From IMG/VR virus record IMGVR_UViG_3300022929_000205, positions 1 to 23,868 of that record: DNA of 23,868 bases. One strand, given 5' to 3'. Positions 20,220 to 23,868 of this stretch are shown here, piece by piece. Numbering within the stretch: the first letter of the stretch is position 1; every line of letters starts with the position of its first letter. The notes below the pieces were generated by a model. That model was not told where the DNA came from. It searched no databases and worked only from the letters and a program-made list of their open reading frames with translations. The DNA comes from a virus. Position numbers and translations under genes: made by a program.

Positions 20220-22826
20220 CTAAGTAAATAATGCAAACGAATTCACCGATCCCATTACACTTGTTGTTGTATAATATTCACTATGTGATACTTCTACCCT
20301 TACCATATAATAATAGTAAGCTGGTATACTAATCGAAACATCAACTATTTCAGCCGCACTGTTACCTGGTGATCCACCTGGCTGATTCAGCGACAATCTG
20401 CTACTACCTGGGCCATTGTATACGTCAACGTATGCTAAATTATAATTAGGACTATAGCTACCATCACTTCTACCATGTCCTGTTAGCCAGTACTCACCTT
20501 CTGCGGTACTACTATAGTATGTTTGCGATAGTGTAAATTTTACACTACCGCTTCCCCAATAGTGTCTTCTATATCTTAGTAGATTATATGTGGTTGTGCT
20601 AGAACCCGCTCCATATAACCTATGACACACATAGCAACCACCGCTATTATTGTGTCGTTGCACAGACCAATTGTTTGTACCTTTGAAAATAGTTTGATGG
20701 CCTTCTTCATGAATTCTATGTCTTAAAACAGCAGCACTTCCTGGACCTATCGATTCTGGTTTAGTATAAAAATCTAAATTAGCCGGAGCACTCGATCCGC
20801 TGTGATTACCAGCGGCAACAGCTTCAATTTTAGCATCTGCACCAGCAACTGTATTACCTTGGGAATATCCTTTGAACCCTATTACACCTAGCTTTTGACC
20901 TGATGTAACTGTGCCACTGTAATATGTTGATTGAAGTATTCCGCCTCCGTTACCAACAGTCATTGTTAGTTTGTCTGTTGGATCTGTATTGCCAATACCA
21001 ACATTGCCGGCACGCTCTACTATAAATCTAGGAGCACTCTGACTATTATCATCCCACACTGTAAATGCATGCGAGCCTGATCCGACAAACACATCTAAAC
21101 CGCCTACATCATCAACACTATCTGTCCAACTTGAATGTGCTGCACTCCCAACTTTAACATTGCCGCTAACTTCCAACTTTGCGTCTGGACTAGTTGTACC
21201 AATACCAACTTTACCATTTGCTTGTATTTTTAGTGTATTACTTCCAGCGGCCATAAATTGTATATCACCACCACTACCACTGCCCTGATTGTCTATATTA
21301 TGATTTGTACTACCACTTGCCTGATAAAATATCATGCCATTGGTAGATGCTGATCCACTTGTGTTATTTGTAATTTGAAAAACAGGTTGGTCATCGTTAA
21401 ACAAAGTTAAAAGACGTCCTGGACTACTAGTTCCAATTCCAACATTGCCGCCGTTAAAGTGACTATTACCATAAGTACGGATCATAACATCTTCGTTGTT
21501 AGAACTATCGCCCATTCTCAAAAAATATCCACCACTTCCTGAATATTGTAACTGAGCCAGAGGAGTATTTGAGCCATTGCTACTTGTTAGTCTAACCGCA
21601 GTGTCTGCACTGTGTAGATGTAGAGTACCCAATGGACTAGTTGTGCCAATACCAATTAAGCCATCACTTTTAAGATGTATTCTCACTGCACTGTTTGTAC
21701 TATCATAAAACTGCAATGCTCCGTTGTGTGTAATACCGTCTGCAATTTTCCAAGACTGTGTGGTTGATCCTGTTTTATTAATTTCAAATCCAACTGTACT
21801 GTTTGAATTTACATCTGCTCTGTATACAGTAGTTCCTGAACTATTGTAAATATGCATCTTGTCTGCAGGACTATCTGTACCAATACCAACGTTGCCACTG
21901 CTTTTTATAGTTAAACTAGGGGATGATGAATTGTTTACAAGTGAGGTGCTAGTCATGAAATCTAGTCTACCGCTAGTACCTGTAGCGTCATCTGTTCTTG
22001 CTCTTATGAGAGCATACGCATTTCCATCTAAACTGTTTTGAAACCATATACCGCCCATGCCAGTGTCTGCATTAGCACCAGCCGCAGATTGAAATTGTAA
22101 GCCAGCATCATTATTTGCACCGCCACCAGTCCTTTTTAATCTAATTGTTGACCCAGCAAAGTCTGAACCTTCAATATGTAATGCTCTATCAGGATCGTTT
22201 GTACCGATACCAACATTTCGATCACTATTGATTACTAGACCTCTACCAGCATTTGTTCCATACTTGTATACGCCAAATAAATCTGTTCCATAATCACTGA
22301 AAACACTCCAACGTCCACTACTAGTATGCATTATCAGTTCACTGTCTGAATTTTTTGTATTACTGCCAACTTCTAAATTACCAGACATGACATCGCCTGT
22401 CTTACTTACTTTGCCAGCAATTGAGTTAGTAACCGTTGTAGAAAAATTAGGGTCATCTCCTAATGCAGCCGCCAGTTCATTAAGGGTATCTAATGTGCTT
22501 GGTGCGCTGTCAGTAATACTTGCAACAATATTAGTTGCTGTATCAAAATCATTGCTACTTAAATAACTAGCTACTCGTGCGTCTGTGTAGTATAAGTTCG
22601 ACCCTTCGTCTATACTACTTGTGTTTCCTGCAACTACTTCAAACTGTGTGTTACTTAAATTATATTTTAAGAACATATTGTGTGCAATACCTGTCAGGTC
22701 AACATCTTGCATACTGTGTATACTTGTGCCGCTGAATGTAGATGTGCTTATATCAGCAACTGTAACAGTACCACCGGATACTGTGATCTTATCACCTAGT
22801 TCTGCAATTTCTTTTGCCTTACCCAT
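20220..22826 (-). CDS. Tail fibre protein, 868 aa, VGIG-repeat type with CYVCH motif
   Basis: The N-terminus MGKAKEIAELGDKITVSGGT is followed by one NLYYTDARVASYL repeat (77-89), a DSAPSTLDTLNELAAALGDD module (106-125) and SGNLEV. Six VGIG-type repeats are visible near residues 204, 314, 390, 460, 541 and 610. From about 719 a unique Tyr/Ser-rich domain of about 150 residues follows, containing CYVCH (Cys731, Cys734, His735), the only cysteines I see in the protein. The motif has the spelling of a haem c site but could equally be a disulfide or metal clip. Residues about 82-125 nearly match the 1294-aa fibre. Translation starts nine bases after the previous stop with AAGGA overlapping that stop, so this gene is transcribed from an upstream promoter beyond the small gene. 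Confidence 0.85.
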   Translation of the reverse strand: MGKAKEIAELGDKITVSGGTVTVADISTSTFSGTSIHSMQDVDLTGIAHNMFLKYNLSNTQFEVVAGNTSSIDEGSNLYYTDARVASYLSSNDFDTATNIVASITDSAPSTLDTLNELAAALGDDPNFSTTVTNSIAGKVSKTGDVMSGNLEVGSNTKNSDSELIMHTSSGRWSVFSDYGTDLFGVYKYGTNAGRGLVINSDRNVGIGTNDPDRALHIEGSDFAGSTIRLKRTGGGANNDAGLQFQSAAGANADTGMGGIWFQNSLDGNAYALIRARTDDATGTSGRLDFMTSTSLVNNSSSPSLTIKSSGNVGIGTDSPADKMHIYNSSGTTVYRADVNSNSTVGFEINKTGSTTQSWKIADGITHNGALQFYDSTNSAVRIHLKSDGLIGIGTTSPLGTLHLHSADTAVRLTSSNGSNTPLAQLQYSGSGGYFLRMGDSSNNEDVMIRTYGNSHFNGGNVGIGTSSPGRLLTLFNDDQPVFQITNNTSGSASTNGMIFYQASGSTNHNIDNQGSGSGGDIQFMAAGSNTLKIQANGKVGIGTTSPDAKLEVSGNVKVGSAAHSSWTDSVDDVGGLDVFVGSGSHAFTVWDDNSQSAPRFIVERAGNVGIGNTDPTDKLTMTVGNGGGILQSTYYSGTVTSGQKLGVIGFKGYSQGNTVAGADAKIEAVAAGNHSGSSAPANLDFYTKPESIGPGSAAVLRHRIHEEGHQTIFKGTNNWSVQRHNNSGGCYVCHRLYGAGSSTTTYNLLRYRRHYWGSGSVKFTLSQTYYSSTAEGEYWLTGHGRSDGSYSPNYNLAYVDVYNGPGSSRLSLNQPGGSPGNSAAEIVDVSISIPAYYYYMVRVEVSHSEYYTTTSVMGSVNSFALFT

Positions 22827-22835
22827 GAGCTATCC

Positions 22836-23144
22836 TTATGTTTGTTCTAGCACACTTACAATTGCATCTAAGCTACTGGCTGCACTGCTGGTTACAATTA
22901 TAGTGTCTGCCGCTTCTGCTATGATCTTGCCTTCAAGAACACTTAACGCACCGCCACTTGGAATAGGTGCATCTTTTACAATATAAGTGCTGCCTAGTTG
23001 CGCACTTGCTGTGACTGTGCTTGCGCTTCTATTTGCAAGATTAAGTCCAATTACAATGCTTGTGGTTGCTCCTGGTACTGTGTAAACAGTTGTTGGACTA
23101 GTGCCAACACTTGCTGATGTATAATTTTTAAATACTTGTGCCAT
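22836..23144 (-). CDS. Conserved small phage structural-type protein, 102 aa
   Basis: The sequence opens MAQVFKNYTSASVGTSPTTV and runs through VYTVPGATTSIVIGLNLANR, then YIVKDAPIPSG and a C-terminal SVLEQT. From memory it resembles a conserved uncharacterised protein of marine T4-like phages, and the alternating strands suggest a small beta-rich virion component. It begins four bases after the stop of the upstream fibre gene, with TAGGA overlapping that stop region, and it is followed nine bases later by the 868-aa fibre, so it sits inside a transcript. No promoter is visible. Function is not known; a joint between tail parts or a tail fibre accessory is possible. Confidence 0.75.
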   Translation of the reverse strand: MAQVFKNYTSASVGTSPTTVYTVPGATTSIVIGLNLANRSASTVTASAQLGSTYIVKDAPIPSGGALSVLEGKIIAEAADTIIVTSSAASSLDAIVSVLEQT

Positions 23145-23148
23145 ATTT

Positions 23149-23868
23149 TTATCCTAGTGCGATGGCTAATGCTGTTGCTTCAGCAATAATCTCATCGTAT
23201 TGTTTCCCGTCTAATTTATCCGCATTCAAGTTTGTTACCACAGTATCACTTGTTACTGTTAAAGGTGCTGTTCCTGAGGCTACTGTACTTGTTAGTGTAT
23301 TTACACTGATATCATTTGTGGTTGTTGCACCTCTGCCAGTAACACTGTCTAGTGTATCAGTTTCTGTAAAAGATATACCTGTAAGCGCACTACCATCACC
23401 TGTGTATGCAGTAGCGGCTACTGTTCCTGTTACTGTGACACCTGTATTAGTTGTTTCAAACTTTTTACTTGTGCCATAAAGCATTTCAACATGACTTGTA
23501 CTTACATTTCCAGTTACAAGTATTGTATTAGGATATCCTCCACTGCCACCATTTGATCCAATGTTAACACTACTACCTCTGAGGTATGTTGTACTAGAAC
23601 CTTGAATAATACTATTACTACTTCCGTCAGTTTTTACTTGAAGTGTGTCTGAGCCAAAACTAATTTTCGTAGCATTGTCTAATAGAATATTGTTTCCGTT
23701 TGCATCTAAATCACCACCTAACTGCGGAGTAGTATCTTGTACGACACTTGTAAATGTTTCGCTAGTTAGGTATCCACTTAGATCCGGAGGTGTATATGTA
23801 AACACACCAGTTGAATTATTGTATGCAATTGCACCAGTACCGCTTGCACTTGCAGGAGTGCCTACACT
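23149..23868 (-). CDS. Tail fibre-like protein, C-terminal 239 residues (5' end outside window)
   Basis: The reading frame is open to the window edge. Upstream of an internal GTG at 23805 it encodes ASGTGAIAYNNSTG, which continues smoothly into VFTYTPPDLSGYLTSE, a known repeat unit of marine phage fibres, so the true start lies outside. The visible part has DTTPQLGGDLDANGN (also in the 1547-aa fibre) and a YTGDGSALTGI unit. It closes with TAPLTVTSDTVVTNLNADKL and LDGKQYDEI, ending in AIALG. It has no VGIG repeat or S74 domain in this portion. It is the first gene of the visible transcript and is followed four bases later by the 102-aa gene. The function as a tail fibre or fibre-connecting protein is by family resemblance. 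Confidence 0.8.
   Translation of the reverse strand, partial: SVGTPASASGTGAIAYNNSTGVFTYTPPDLSGYLTSETFTSVVQDTTPQLGGDLDANGNNILLDNATKISFGSDTLQVKTDGSSNSIIQGSSTTYLRGSSVNIGSNGGSGGYPNTILVTGNVSTSHVEMLYGTSKKFETTNTGVTVTGTVAATAYTGDGSALTGISFTETDTLDSVTGRGATTTNDISVNTLTSTVASGTAPLTVTSDTVVTNLNADKLDGKQYDEIIAEATALAIALG

Noticed and set aside
13426-22826. Diversity-generating retroelement target in the variable fibre tips
   Set aside because: No reverse transcriptase, template repeat or near-duplicate tip segment is visible in the window, and the tips are unrelated rather than variants of one sequence.

Overview
The window looks like a piece of a tailed-phage genome, most likely a marine T4-like myovirus of the kind that infects picocyanobacteria, SAR11 or similar bacteria. 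Three things point there. All 18 genes lie on the minus strand with almost no space between them. Five intergenic gaps carry a T4-type late promoter core (NATAAATA on the minus strand). The proteins are long, repetitive, Gly/Ser/Asn/Thr-rich fibre proteins with the VGIGT-x-SP-x-x-x-LHV and NLYYTDAR repeats known from marine phage tail fibres. Base composition is AT-rich by eye. No host gene, tRNA, integrase, CRISPR array or insertion sequence was seen, and the exact host cannot be read from this window.

In transcription order (high to low coordinates) the layout is a tandem array of fibre cassettes, usually a long fibre gene followed by one small partner gene. The order is: a 5'-truncated fibre gene (23149-23868) and a small conserved protein (22836-23144); fibre 868 aa + tail assembly chaperone 123 aa; [late promoter] fibre 1102 aa with a C1q-like tip + 86-aa partner; [late promoter] fibre 905 aa + chaperone 123 aa; [late promoter] fibre 1294 aa with an internal cupredoxin-like domain + a 47-aa partner; [late promoter] giant fibre 1547 aa + chaperone 137 aa + a 99-aa mini-fibre + fibre 527 aa + 86-aa partner; [late promoter] fibre 367 aa + 166-aa protein + the first 17 codons of a further fibre gene running off the window.

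The genes probably work together as the adhesion apparatus of one virion, or as alternative versions of it. The long proteins share N-terminal and central scaffold modules, but five of them end in five unrelated C-terminal domains, which are likely receptor-contacting tips. Three of the small partners have the Phage_tail_APC-like C-terminus expected of tail or fibre assembly factors; the others are unassigned. Within cassettes, translation appears coupled: TAATG or ATGA overlaps, abutting codons, or Shine-Dalgarno sequences placed on the previous stop codon.

The most unusual feature is in the five promoter leaders. In three of them the late promoter itself is one arm of an inverted repeat whose other arm overlaps the ATG, with the AGGA ribosome-binding site in the loop. 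RNA reading through from upstream would fold and hide the start codon, whereas RNA starting at the late promoter would lack the left arm. The other two leaders have a different conserved hairpin, and the two leader classes match two classes of fibre N-terminus.
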